Shown in pieces: positions 7,598 to 15,635 of a DNA stretch of 64,000 bases. The notes beneath the pieces were generated by a model. That model did no database searches and was not told the origin of the DNA. It saw only the letters and a list, made by a program, of their open reading frames with translations. Positions within the stretch are counted from its first letter, which is position 1. Every line of letters starts with the position of its first letter. Origin of the DNA: an uncultured Bacteroides sp. GTDB taxonomy: Bacteria; Bacteroidota; Bacteroidia; Bacteroidales; Bacteroidaceae. The DNA lies in assembly GCA_934716785.1 (NCBI GenBank), contig CAKUYM010000001.1:1-64000 (forward strand). Direction: 5' to 3'. A program made the translations under genes and the position numbers.

Positions 7598-9490
7598 TTA
7601 TTCCAAATAAGTATATCCGTATAATCCGGAACGATAGTTGGACAAGAATTCTTTTCCTTCCTCCAAGGAAATCTTGCCCTCTTTCACTGATTTCGTCACC
7701 CAAGTTTCGAGCGTACGCACCAGCTTCTTCGGGTTGTACTGTACATAATCCAGCACCTCCGCTACCGTCTCGCCATCAATAATCTGTTCGATGCTATATC
7801 CTTTCTCATTCACAGAGACATGCACGGCATTCGTATCGCCGAACAAATTATGCATATCACCCAAAATCTCCTGATAAGCCCCCACGAGGAAGACAGCCAA
7901 ATAATAAGGTTCCGCCTTCTTCAAGCTATGTACAGGCAGATAATGAGCCACATTGCGCGTAGAGATAAAATTGGCAACCTTGCCGTCCGAATCGCATGTG
8001 ATATCCTGCAAGGTAGCCGATCGTTCAGGCTTTTCATCCAATCGCTGGATAGGCATAATCGGGAAAATCTGATCGATCGCCCAAGAGTCAGGAAGTGACT
8101 GGAACAATGAGAAGTTACAGAAATACTTGTCAGCCAGCAATTTTGACAATCCGCGGAATTCATCCGGTGCATGCTTCAAGCCACCGGCTATCTGATTAAT
8201 CTCACGCGTGATAGACCAATACAACCGTTCGATCTGCGCCCTTGTCTTCAGGTCCACAATTCCGTGACTAAACAAGTCCAATGCCTCTTCCCTGATTTGC
8301 TGGGCATCATGCCATGCTTCCAGCATCTTGTTCTGATTCAGCGAATCCCAGATTTCATACAACTCCTGCACCAGTTCGTGTGCATCGGGAGCAATCTCCT
8401 CCTCATCGTCCCACTCCGGCAAGGTGGCCGTTTCGAGCACTTCAAAGATAAGCACCGAATGGTGCGCAGTCAGTGCCCGTCCGCTTTCGGTGATAATATT
8501 CGGATGCGGAATACCGTTCTTGTCACTCACGTCTACCAAGGTAGATATGGAGTCGTTCACATACTCCTGAATAGAATAGTTCACGCTACCTTCGCTATTT
8601 GACGAACGGGTTCCGTCATAATCGACACCCAGTCCGCCGCCAATATCCACAAATTCAATATTAAATCCCATCGAATGAAGCTGCACGTAGAACTGTGACG
8701 CTTCACGCAAAGCAGTCTTGATACGGCGAATCTTCGTCACCTGGCTGCCTATATGGAAATGGATCAACTTCAAGCAATCCTTCATCCCCTTGCTTTCGAG
8801 AAAATCGAGTGCTTCGAGAAGCTCGCTGGAGGTCAAGCCGAACTTACTGGCGTCGCCTCCCGACTCCTCCCACTTGCCGCTGCCCGAAGAAGCCAACTTG
8901 ATGCGAATTCCGATATTGGGTTTTACGCTGAGTTGCTTTGCCATTTTGGCAATCAGCTTCAGCTCGTTCATCTTCTCCACAACAAGGAAGATGCGTTTGC
9001 CCATCTTCTGAGCAAGCAAAGCCAATTCAATATAGCTTTCATCCTTATACCCGTTGCAGACGATCAATGAGTCAGAGTCCGTATTGACAGCAATCACCGC
9101 ATGAAGTTCCGGTTTGGAACCGGCCTCCAGTCCGAGATTGAACTTCTTTCCGTGACTGATAATCTCCTCCACGACAGGACGCATCTGATTGACCTTGATA
9201 GGATAGATTATAAAATTCTGTGCCTTATAGCCGTATTCCTCGGCAGCCTGTTTAAAACAAGACGACATTTTCTCGATACGATTGTCCAAGATATCCGGAA
9301 AACGTACCAACATAGGGGCAGTTACATCCCTCAGCTGCAACTCGTCCACCAGTTCTTTCAGGTCGACAGCCACTCCATTCTTACGCGGTGTAACAACAAC
9401 ATGGCCTTTGTCATTAATACCAAAGTACGAGGTACCCCAACCGGTAATGTTGTAGAGTTCCTCAGAATCTTCAATACGCCACTTTCTCAT
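7598..9490 (-). CDS. speA: Biosynthetic arginine decarboxylase
   Basis: The enzyme converts arginine to agmatine, the first step of polyamine synthesis, using PLP. The 630-aa product has the SpeA layout: N-terminal WGTSYFGINDKGHVVV, the PLP-lysine motif IIYPIKVNQ, the barrel region with GLEAGSKPEL, FHIGSQ and VDIGGGLGVDYDG, and SGRALTAHHSVLIFEV. The C-terminal part runs to SNYRSGLYGYTYLE. The start ATG at 9490 (MRKWRIED) gives the usual family length; upstream in-frame sequence overlaps the promoter. It heads a two-gene operon with argB, so one transcript covers both arginine making and arginine use for polyamines. Confidence 0.95.
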   Translation of the reverse strand: MRKWRIEDSEELYNITGWGTSYFGINDKGHVVVTPRKNGVAVDLKELVDELQLRDVTAPMLVRFPDILDNRIEKMSSCFKQAAEEYGYKAQNFIIYPIKVNQMRPVVEEIISHGKKFNLGLEAGSKPELHAVIAVNTDSDSLIVCNGYKDESYIELALLAQKMGKRIFLVVEKMNELKLIAKMAKQLSVKPNIGIRIKLASSGSGKWEESGGDASKFGLTSSELLEALDFLESKGMKDCLKLIHFHIGSQVTKIRRIKTALREASQFYVQLHSMGFNIEFVDIGGGLGVDYDGTRSSNSEGSVNYSIQEYVNDSISTLVDVSDKNGIPHPNIITESGRALTAHHSVLIFEVLETATLPEWDDEEEIAPDAHELVQELYEIWDSLNQNKMLEAWHDAQQIREEALDLFSHGIVDLKTRAQIERLYWSITREINQIAGGLKHAPDEFRGLSKLLADKYFCNFSLFQSLPDSWAIDQIFPIMPIQRLDEKPERSATLQDITCDSDGKVANFISTRNVAHYLPVHSLKKAEPYYLAVFLVGAYQEILGDMHNLFGDTNAVHVSVNEKGYSIEQIIDGETVAEVLDYVQYNPKKLVRTLETWVTKSVKEGKISLEEGKEFLSNYRSGLYGYTYLE

Positions 9491-9528
9491 TTTCTGTAAT
9501 TCAGTGTTTTTAGTAAATAATTGAATGG

Positions 9529-9536
9529 CAAAAATA
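9529..9536 (-). promoter_or_regulatory. -7 promoter box for speA-argB
   Basis: The minus strand reads TATTTTTG followed by C, matching TAnnTTTG, 38 bases upstream of the speA ATG. Confidence 0.55.
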
Positions 9537-9589
9537 CAGATTAATCTACATGTTGGCAATTAATCGGACATTATTTCTTTCATTTGCCA

Positions 9590-10117
9590 TTATAACCCTA
9601 AAAGTTGTTTCAATCGTTGAACGGAAGTATCTATCTGTCGGCGGTCTTCCAATTCGTCGGCATTAAAGACATATTGCGCCTGACGATAGAAAGGCGCCCT
9701 TTTCTCCAATGCCTGAACAATGAATGCTTTCAGTTCGTCATCCTGCTTTCCTTGCAGAATGGGACGCTGCTGTTTGGCTACACGCAGACGTCTGAACAGC
9801 ACATCGGGATGCACATTGAGAAAAACGGTCTTCCCCATACGGTTCATAAACTCCATATTATCAAAAAAGCAAGGAGCTCCGCCTCCCGTAGAAATTACCA
9901 CGTTTTCAAACTCAGCCACTTCGTGAAGCACATTTCTCTCCAGCTCCCTGAATCCGGTTTCGCCCCGTTCAGCAAATAATTCTCCAACAGTTTTGTGAAA
10001 ACGTTCTTCGATATACCAGTCCAGATCGATGAACGGTATATTCATCTGATGAGCAAAAGCCTTGCCCAATGTCGTTTTTCCGGCACCCATATAGCCGGTA
10101 AGGAAGATACGAACCAT
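9590..10117 (-). CDS. aroK: Shikimate kinase
   Basis: The enzyme phosphorylates shikimate in aromatic amino-acid synthesis. The 175-aa product is typical: Walker A GYMGAGKTT near residues 8-16, the shikimate-binding motif DLDWYIEERF, GETGFRELE, STGGGAPC (glycine-rich shikimate loop), and the lid/adenine region around QQRPILQGK. It is monocistronic, divergent from the RNase H gene. Its promoter lies inside a perfect palindrome at 10118-10151. Identification is firm. Confidence 0.95.
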   Translation of the reverse strand: MVRIFLTGYMGAGKTTLGKAFAHQMNIPFIDLDWYIEERFHKTVGELFAERGETGFRELERNVLHEVAEFENVVISTGGGAPCFFDNMEFMNRMGKTVFLNVHPDVLFRRLRVAKQQRPILQGKQDDELKAFIVQALEKRAPFYRQAQYVFNADELEDRRQIDTSVQRLKQLLGL

Positions 10118-10151
10118 AAATGATTAATTTTGCTCACAAAATTAATCATTT
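10118..10151. promoter_or_regulatory. 15-bp perfect palindrome containing the aroK -7 box
   Basis: AAATGATTAATTTTG (10118-10132) is followed after 4 bases by its exact reverse complement (10137-10151). The right arm holds TAATTTTG on the minus strand (10137-10144), a -7 box for aroK one base from the ATG region. By symmetry the left arm holds a second TAATTTTG on the plus strand. It could be an operator, or a hairpin in the leader. Confidence 0.6.
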
Positions 10152-10186
10152 AATTCATTATTCGAAAACTTTCTTTTGTTAGAGAA

Positions 10187-10194
10187 TATATTTG
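10187..10194 (+). promoter_or_regulatory. -7 promoter box for the RNase H gene
   Basis: TATATTTG matches TAnnTTTG. It lies 55 bases upstream of the ATG at 10249. Confidence 0.55.
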
Positions 10195-10248
10195 TACCTT
10201 CGCACCGTCAACTCATTGGCTTTATTTAATCCACTGTCAGAAAACAAA

Positions 10249-10884
10249 ATGGCTAAACAGAAGTTTTACGTAGTATGGGAAGGCGTCACCCCCGGAATTT
10301 ACACCTCTTGGACTGACTGCCAGCTTCAAATCAAAGGGTACAAAGCTGCCAAATACAAGTCGTTCGATACCCGGGAAGAGGCCGAGCGGGCATTCACCAT
10401 GTCTCCCTATGCGCATATCGGTCAGAATGCAAAGACTCAGTCAAGTGCTCCCAAGCCCTCCACGGATGCATTGCCGGCATGTGTAATCGACAACAGTTTG
10501 GCGGTAGATGCAGCTTGCAGCGGCAACCCCGGTCCGATGGAATATCGCGGAGTGCACGTAGCCAGCCGGCAGCAAGTATTTCATTTCGGTCCGATGAAAG
10601 GCACAAACAATATCGGCGAATTTCTTGCCATCGTACACGGGCTGGCTCTGCTGAAACAGAAAGGATTCGACATGCCTATTTACAGTGACAGCGTCAACGC
10701 TATCGGCTGGGTGTGTCAAAAGAAATGCAAAACCAAACTTCCACGTACCGAAGAGACGGAGCAGCTCTTCCTGCTGATAGAACGGGCGGAGAAATGGCTG
10801 AGAGAGAACACCTACACCACCCGTATCCTGAAATGGGAAACGAAAGAGTGGGGAGAGATTCCGGCAGATTTCGGCAGGAAATAA
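10249..10884 (+). CDS. rnhA: Viroplasmin-RNase H fusion, ribonuclease HI
   Basis: It degrades the RNA of RNA-DNA hybrids. The 211-aa product starts at the ATG at 10249 (MAKQKFYVVWEG). Residues 3-48 form the viroplasmin/caulimovirus VI-type hybrid-binding domain (VVWEGVTPGIYTSW, REEAERAF). After a linker comes the RNase H fold with the acidic residues in place: D of LAVDAACSGNPGP, E of TNNIGEFLAI, D of IYSDSVNAIGW, and the last Asp in EIPADFGRK. This hybrid-binding plus RNase H form is usual in Bacteroidota. An upstream in-frame start at 10192 overlaps the promoter and was rejected. Confidence 0.92.
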   Translation: MAKQKFYVVWEGVTPGIYTSWTDCQLQIKGYKAAKYKSFDTREEAERAFTMSPYAHIGQNAKTQSSAPKPSTDALPACVIDNSLAVDAACSGNPGPMEYRGVHVASRQQVFHFGPMKGTNNIGEFLAIVHGLALLKQKGFDMPIYSDSVNAIGWVCQKKCKTKLPRTEETEQLFLLIERAEKWLRENTYTTRILKWETKEWGEIPADFGRK

Positions 10885-10937
10885 GCAGGAAAGAAATAAA
10901 GAAGAACAAAAACATAGGGAAAGAAATAAGACTCAGC

Positions 10938-11369
10938 TTATTTCTTTCTTTTATAAACATAAACAAAACGCAAAATCAAGAAGTTGATAGGCACTACGAT
11001 AATCATCACCAATATCGGAGCCCACAACTCGCCTACACCTATCCAAAGGAATAGGTTCAGCAGCCCTATCTCAAGCAAATAGTTTATGAAATGGCTAAAG
11101 CCAAAGCCGACAGCATTATGCGACGACGGTTTGGAGCGAAATGTGAAAAAGGTAGTCAGAAAGTAATTACAAACGAATCCTACCGCATACCCTGCTGTAA
11201 AAGAGATGTTGGCATTAGCCACCAGCAGAACCAAGCAATACACTCCATAATGGATGGCCGACGACACCGTCCCTACAATTCCAAAACGAAAGAATTGCCA
11301 AAACTTGTCACGCCAGTCAGGATGCTTGTCTACTATCTTCGATACAGTCTCACTTATTCTGCTCATCAT
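10938..11369 (-). CDS. GtrA family membrane protein
   Basis: The 143-aa product has four membrane spans (FGIVGTVSSAIHYGVYCLVLL, FTAGYAVGFVCNYFLTTFF, INYLLEIGLLNLFLWIG, PILVMIIVVPINFLILRF) with the GtrA/DPMS pattern FxxVGxxxxxxxxxxxxxL. GtrA proteins are thought to flip or help transfer polyprenyl-phosphate-linked sugars. Its start overlaps the end of the neighbouring glycosyltransferase gene by 20 bases, the classic gtrA-gtrB-type pairing. It is the last gene of the MsbA-like/deacetylase/GT2/GtrA operon. Family call is firm; the sugar is unknown. Confidence 0.88.
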   Translation of the reverse strand: MMSRISETVSKIVDKHPDWRDKFWQFFRFGIVGTVSSAIHYGVYCLVLLVANANISFTAGYAVGFVCNYFLTTFFTFRSKPSSHNAVGFGFSHFINYLLEIGLLNLFLWIGVGELWAPILVMIIVVPINFLILRFVYVYKRKK

Positions 11370-12309
11370 CGTAAAGCACTTCTTCTACGTTATAAAGCGG
11401 ACGATGCTTGACCTCCTTATAAATCTTTCCGATGTACAGGCCTACCGCACCAACCGACAACAATATGACTCCACCTACAAACCACACAGACAGCATCAAT
11501 GATGCCCATCCGTGCTCCGCCGTACCAGATATCAACGAGTAGAGTACATAAAAACCTATCAGGATACTGATGAGAACGAAAATGCCTCCTAAATACATAA
11601 TCCCGTAAATCGGCTTTACCGAGAAAGAAGTTATCCCGTCCAAAGCCAGCCCAAGCATCTTTCCCAACGTATATTTAGAGACACCCGCCGTCCGTTCCTT
11701 AATCACATCATCCACCGTGGTAGACGGGAAGCCGATCAAAGGAATTATCCCGCGCAGGTAAATATTGCGTTCCTTATAGCAAGCCAACTGTTCCAACACC
11801 CTCTTGCTCAGAAAGCGGAAATCCGCGTGATTGTAAACAGCCTCCACTCCCATCCGGCGTTGCAATTTATAGAAAGCCGTCGCCGAAAGCCGTTTCAGCA
11901 ACGGGTCTGCCTGACGGGACACTTTCACCCCGTACACCACATCATAGCCGGCGGTATAAGCGTCAATCATCTCTTCAATCGCATTCAGGTCATCCTGCAA
12001 ATCGGCATCTATCGTGATAACGGCATCGCTCCAATTCTTGGCAGCCATCATTCCCGCCATAATCGCATTTTGATGACCCACATTTCTGGCAAGATTCAGC
12101 CCTTTTATATAGGAGTTTGTCTTATTCAGTTGCTTGATAATACTCCACGTCCGGTCCTTACTGCCATCGTTCACAAAAAGCACAAAGCTATCCGCACTGA
12201 TTTTTCCTTTCACAACCAATCCGTCAAACAAAGCAGTCAAGGAGCCGGCGGACTGTTCCAAGACCTCCTCCTCATTATAGCAAGGAGATACTATTGCCAA
12301 TTTAATCAT
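11350..12309 (-). CDS. GT2 polyprenyl-phosphate glycosyltransferase (GtrB/ArnC-like)
   Basis: The 319-aa product has a GT-A family 2 domain: AIVSPCYNEEEVLEQS at the N-terminus, VNDGSKDRTW, and the metal-binding region ITIDADLQDDLNAI. Two C-terminal membrane spans follow (IYGIMYLGGIFVLISILIG and LMLSVWFVGGVILLSVGAVGLYIGKIY). This is the DPM1/GtrB/ArnC layout, which transfers a sugar from a nucleotide to undecaprenyl phosphate. It overlaps gtrA downstream and follows the deacetylase gene by 10 bases. With a deacetylase and GtrA it resembles the ArnC-ArnD-flippase set for lipid A or LPS sugar addition. Confidence 0.88.
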   Translation of the reverse strand: MIKLAIVSPCYNEEEVLEQSAGSLTALFDGLVVKGKISADSFVLFVNDGSKDRTWSIIKQLNKTNSYIKGLNLARNVGHQNAIMAGMMAAKNWSDAVITIDADLQDDLNAIEEMIDAYTAGYDVVYGVKVSRQADPLLKRLSATAFYKLQRRMGVEAVYNHADFRFLSKRVLEQLACYKERNIYLRGIIPLIGFPSTTVDDVIKERTAGVSKYTLGKMLGLALDGITSFSVKPIYGIMYLGGIFVLISILIGFYVLYSLISGTAEHGWASLMLSVWFVGGVILLSVGAVGLYIGKIYKEVKHRPLYNVEEVLYDDEQNK

Positions 12310-12319
12310 CCTCGTAAGA

Positions 12320-13111
12320 TTATTTAGTTAGTTCAGCCAATTTGATTCCGGCAAATTCCGAATAAGTGATAAAAGAAGCTCCTTTATCTTTAAAGTTACG
12401 GATAAGCGCATCCAACCGCTCCACCATCCCCTCACCCGAATGATTGCGAATGATAAAAGGCATCTTAAATTCCGGATGTTCCTTCAAGGGATAAAACTCC
12501 CATGGATGGAAATAGGTTACAAAGTAGCCGTCATGCCGCAGCACCCGGTTTGCCATCCATAAATAAAGCCTCAGCGGAAGGTTATGGCAAGACAGCCAGA
12601 AAAGCGGGAAACGTATCCAAGGAGTGACCGATGCCGGAATTTGAAGCACCTTGCCTGTCATGAAACAGGTACGCGGTTCCGACAAGTGCATATATCTGCC
12701 GGGAATAAATGCCGGATTCAGCGATGAATTATACACATATCCCATACGCTCAATCTCAGCGTCCGAGACAGGAAACATACGCGGCTGCCGATATCCTTTT
12801 ATCTTCCTTCCGGTCAGTTGTTCCAGTATTTCCTTCGAGCGGCTGACATCCGAAGCCTGCGGACGCCAATGGTCACACCCGTGCGCAGCAACCTCATGCC
12901 CTTCATCCATTATGCGTTTCATCACTTCGGGGGCATTCTCCGCAAAGTTTGCCGTACAGAAAAAAGTTGCTTTTACATTGTTTTTCTTCAAACAATCCAA
13001 AATCCGGTTCGTGCCATACACAGAGACTTTCATTGCTTCATCCAGCGGAAAGTCCACCCCATGTTCACGAGGAACATCAAATTCTTCCGTGTCAAAACTT
13101 AATAATATCAT
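12320..13111 (-). CDS. NodB-type polysaccharide deacetylase (ArnD-like context)
   Basis: The 263-aa product carries the NodB fold: LLSFDTEEFDV (catalytic Asp and metal Asp), TFFCTANFAE, HEVAAHGCDHW (metal His), a GYRQPR segment and a late YFHPWEF motif. It removes an acyl group from an N-acylated sugar on a metal ion. No signal peptide is seen, so it would act at the cytoplasmic face or on a lipid-linked sugar. It sits 10 bases from a GtrB/ArnC-like transferase gene and 14 bases from an MsbA-type gene, so a lipid-linked sugar is the likely substrate. ArnD-like activity is inference. Confidence 0.82.
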   Translation of the reverse strand: MILLSFDTEEFDVPREHGVDFPLDEAMKVSVYGTNRILDCLKKNNVKATFFCTANFAENAPEVMKRIMDEGHEVAAHGCDHWRPQASDVSRSKEILEQLTGRKIKGYRQPRMFPVSDAEIERMGYVYNSSLNPAFIPGRYMHLSEPRTCFMTGKVLQIPASVTPWIRFPLFWLSCHNLPLRLYLWMANRVLRHDGYFVTYFHPWEFYPLKEHPEFKMPFIIRNHSGEGMVERLDALIRNFKDKGASFITYSEFAGIKLAELTK

Positions 13112-13125
13112 TGCAATATATTGAA

Positions 13126-14961
13126 TTACAATTGCTGCATATCATGCAAACGTTTGTAGTAACCGTTCAACTCTATCAATTCTTCATGCTTGCCGCGTTC
13201 CACAATCTCCCCTTCGTACAACACGCAAATCTCATCCGCATTCTTAATAGTAGAAAGGCGGTGGGCAATCGCGATTGTGGTACGCGTTTTCATCAAACGT
13301 TCCAATGCTTCCTGCACCTGGCGTTCGGATTCCGTATCCAAAGCCGATGTAGCCTCATCAAGAATCAAGATTGGCGGATTCTTCAAGATAGCGCGGGCGA
13401 TGCTGACACGCTGACGCTGTCCACCGGACAACTTGCCACCACGGTCACCGATATTCGTATTATATCCTTCCGGCTTTTCCATGATAAAATCGTGCGCATT
13501 GGCAATCTTGGCAGCCTCGATAACCTGCTCCATGGTTGCATTTTCCACACCGAAAGCGATATTATTGAAGAACGTATCGTTGAACAAAATGGCTTCCTGA
13601 TTCACGTTACCTATCAGACTGCGCAAATCGGCAATACGCACATCACGAATGCTCGTTCCGTCAATCGTGATATCACCCTCCTGCACATCATGATATCGCG
13701 GCAGCAAATCCACTAACGTAGACTTCCCGGAGCCCGACTGTCCGACCAATGCTATCGTCTTTCCTTTCGGCACCGTCAAGTTGACATGCTTCAGCACCTC
13801 TCTCTTGCCATCATAGCTGAAGGAGATATTCTTAAATTCTATCTTGTCATTCAACCCCTTCAACGGTTTGGGATTCGGAATTTCCTTGATCTTATTCTCG
13901 GCTTTCAGAATCTTGTCCACACGTTCCATTGAGGCCAATCCCTTGGGGATATTATATCCCGCCTTGGCAAAATCTTTCAACGGATTAATGACGCTATACA
14001 AGATAACCATATAGAAGATGAATGTCGGCGCGTCGATGGTAGAATTCTGTCCCAAAATCAACGAACCACCGAACCAAAGAACGGCAACAATCAGAATCGT
14101 ACCCAAGAACTCACTCATCGGATGTGCCAGAGATTGCCGTATAGCCACCTTATTTGTCGCATTCCGAAGGTCATTACTGCATTTTGTAAAACGGTCTATC
14201 ATTTTATCCTCAGCAATAAAAGCCTTGATAATGCGCAGACCGCCAAGCGTTTCTTCCAACTGAGACATTGTATCACTCCATTTGCCCTGAGCCTCCAATG
14301 ACTGGCGTTTCAGTTTTCGTCCTACCTTTCCCATCAGCCATCCCATTCCCGGCAATACTAAAATGGTGAAAAGAGTGAGCTGCCAGCTCGTAATGACCAA
14401 GGTCGCAAAATAAAGAGTAATCATAATCGGATTCTTCATCAGCATATCCAGCGAGCTGGTAATAGAATTCTCCACCTCTCCCACATCACCACTCATACGG
14501 GCAATGATATCTCCTTTTCTTTCTTCCGAGAAGAATGACATCGGCAAGCGCATCACTTTGGCATATACCATAATTCGGATATCACGCACCACTCCCGTAC
14601 GCAACGGAATCATCACAGCCGAAGAAGCAAAATAGCAACTGGTTTTCAGCAGTGTCATTATCATCAGGAACAGACCTAAGAAAATCAAAGCGGTAGTAGG
14701 TCCGTTATCCCTGATCATTTGGGAGATGTAATAATAGAAATTATTTACGACAACTTCTTTGACCCCGTCACTTCCCCACTCCATATAATGATACACTTTG
14801 TCCGAACCGCCTGTTTTGAACAAGATACCCAAGATCGGAATCAGGAAAGTAAATGAGAATACATTGAATACAGCAGATAAGATGTTCAATACAACAGCCC
14901 AGCCGATATATTTCTTATAGGGCGACACAAACCGTCGCATCAGTTGCAAAAATTCCTTCAT
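13126..14961 (-). CDS. MsbA-type ABC exporter, fused permease and ATPase
   Basis: The 611-aa half-transporter has six membrane helices over about residues 15-325 and an ATPase domain over about 350-605. The ATPase has Walker A GQSGSGKST, Q-loop GNVNQEAILF, signature LSGGQRQR, Walker B ILILDEATSALD and switch His in IAIAHRLSTI. Size and layout match lipid A/phospholipid flippase MsbA and related exporters acting as homodimers in the inner membrane. It leads a four-gene operon with a deacetylase, GT2 and GtrA, which supports a lipid or LPS substrate. A TATCTTTG box lies at 14989-14996. The exact substrate is not shown. Confidence 0.88.
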   Translation of the reverse strand: MKEFLQLMRRFVSPYKKYIGWAVVLNILSAVFNVFSFTFLIPILGILFKTGGSDKVYHYMEWGSDGVKEVVVNNFYYYISQMIRDNGPTTALIFLGLFLMIMTLLKTSCYFASSAVMIPLRTGVVRDIRIMVYAKVMRLPMSFFSEERKGDIIARMSGDVGEVENSITSSLDMLMKNPIMITLYFATLVITSWQLTLFTILVLPGMGWLMGKVGRKLKRQSLEAQGKWSDTMSQLEETLGGLRIIKAFIAEDKMIDRFTKCSNDLRNATNKVAIRQSLAHPMSEFLGTILIVAVLWFGGSLILGQNSTIDAPTFIFYMVILYSVINPLKDFAKAGYNIPKGLASMERVDKILKAENKIKEIPNPKPLKGLNDKIEFKNISFSYDGKREVLKHVNLTVPKGKTIALVGQSGSGKSTLVDLLPRYHDVQEGDITIDGTSIRDVRIADLRSLIGNVNQEAILFNDTFFNNIAFGVENATMEQVIEAAKIANAHDFIMEKPEGYNTNIGDRGGKLSGGQRQRVSIARAILKNPPILILDEATSALDTESERQVQEALERLMKTRTTIAIAHRLSTIKNADEICVLYEGEIVERGKHEELIELNGYYKRLHDMQQL

Positions 14962-14988
14962 TATTTATGATTAAATAAGTTAAGGTTG

Positions 14989-14996
14989 CAAAGATA
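14989..14996 (-). promoter_or_regulatory. -7 promoter box for the msbA-like operon
   Basis: The minus strand reads TATCTTTG followed by C, 27 bases upstream of the ATG at 14961. It is a perfect match to TAnnTTTG. Confidence 0.6.
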
Positions 14997-15140
14997 CAAT
15001 AAAACTGATTAACAGACAGCAGTTTCTATCAATTATTAACGCGATTTATCGAAAAGCATCTCCGGAGAAGTAATCCTTGAAAGCAATCAGGAGAAGCGAC
15101 AAATATACATTAGCCGCGAATATGGGCAATAACATCCCGT

Positions 15141-15393
15141 TCAATAAGTCTCTTTCAGCCAAATGCCGAGAAAACGATCATAGATTTGGCAGACACCCAT
15201 TTCCTGAGTTACAAAATCTTTTTCCAGCAACCCTTTTAATGCAGCTTGTACCGAGCTGGCAGAAGTCAGCTTATACTTCTTGACAAAAGCCCCCGAAGTT
15301 ACAGCCTTGGCTTTACCCTCCTTTGTAATGGCAATCAGCAGTTCTTTCTGCTTCTCGGGCAAACGGAAAAGGATTTCTTACCATAGCCTTCAT
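15141..15393 (-). pseudogene. Internally deleted ATPase (AAA/DUF234-like) pseudogene
   Basis: On the minus strand the ATG at 15393 reads MKAMVRNPFPF, the usual opening of a Bacteroides AAA ATPase (xxRNPF). Within 11 codons it runs, with a frame change, into a sequence that is the C-terminal winged-helix end of such proteins (LPEKQKELLIAITKEGKAKAVTSG..., ending GIWLKETY). The whole central ATPase region, Walker A and B included, is missing, and the frame of the C-terminal part meets a TAA at the junction. So this is an internal-deletion remnant, not a 73-aa gene. It lies next to an intact ATPase of a different sequence. What it did is unknown; such ATPases are often found beside mobile or toxin-like genes. 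Confidence 0.65.
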
Positions 15394-15511
15394 ATCTCTT
15401 CGCTTATTACGTAAAGATAATTATTATAAAATAATAATATGCATTTTATCCTTGTATTATTCTATGAACCAACCTCTTTTCATTAGCCTCTTTTCATTCG
15501 TTTCTCTTCCG

Positions 15512-15571
15512 CTTTTCACTTTTCAAAAAGCTAAAATCAATCCTCTTTTCACTTCTCAAAAAGTTAAAATC
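15512..15571 (+). repeat. Two-copy 27-bp tandem repeat, period 33
   Basis: CTTTTCACTTTTCAAAAAGC + TAAAATC (15512-15538) recurs at 15545-15571 with two base changes. It lies 65-125 bases upstream of the AAA ATPase gene, in the noncoding stretch 15394-15635, which otherwise holds only A/T-rich sequence and a weak -7 box (TATATTCG near 15607). Confidence 0.8.
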
Positions 15572-15635
15572 GGCACAAGTCTATACTTTCAAACATAAAA
15601 AAGCGTATATTCGCATACATAATATAATAAAGATA

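Noticed and set aside
7596-7703. N-terminal extension of ArgB
   Set aside because: It would overlap the end of speA and has no kinase-family counterpart.
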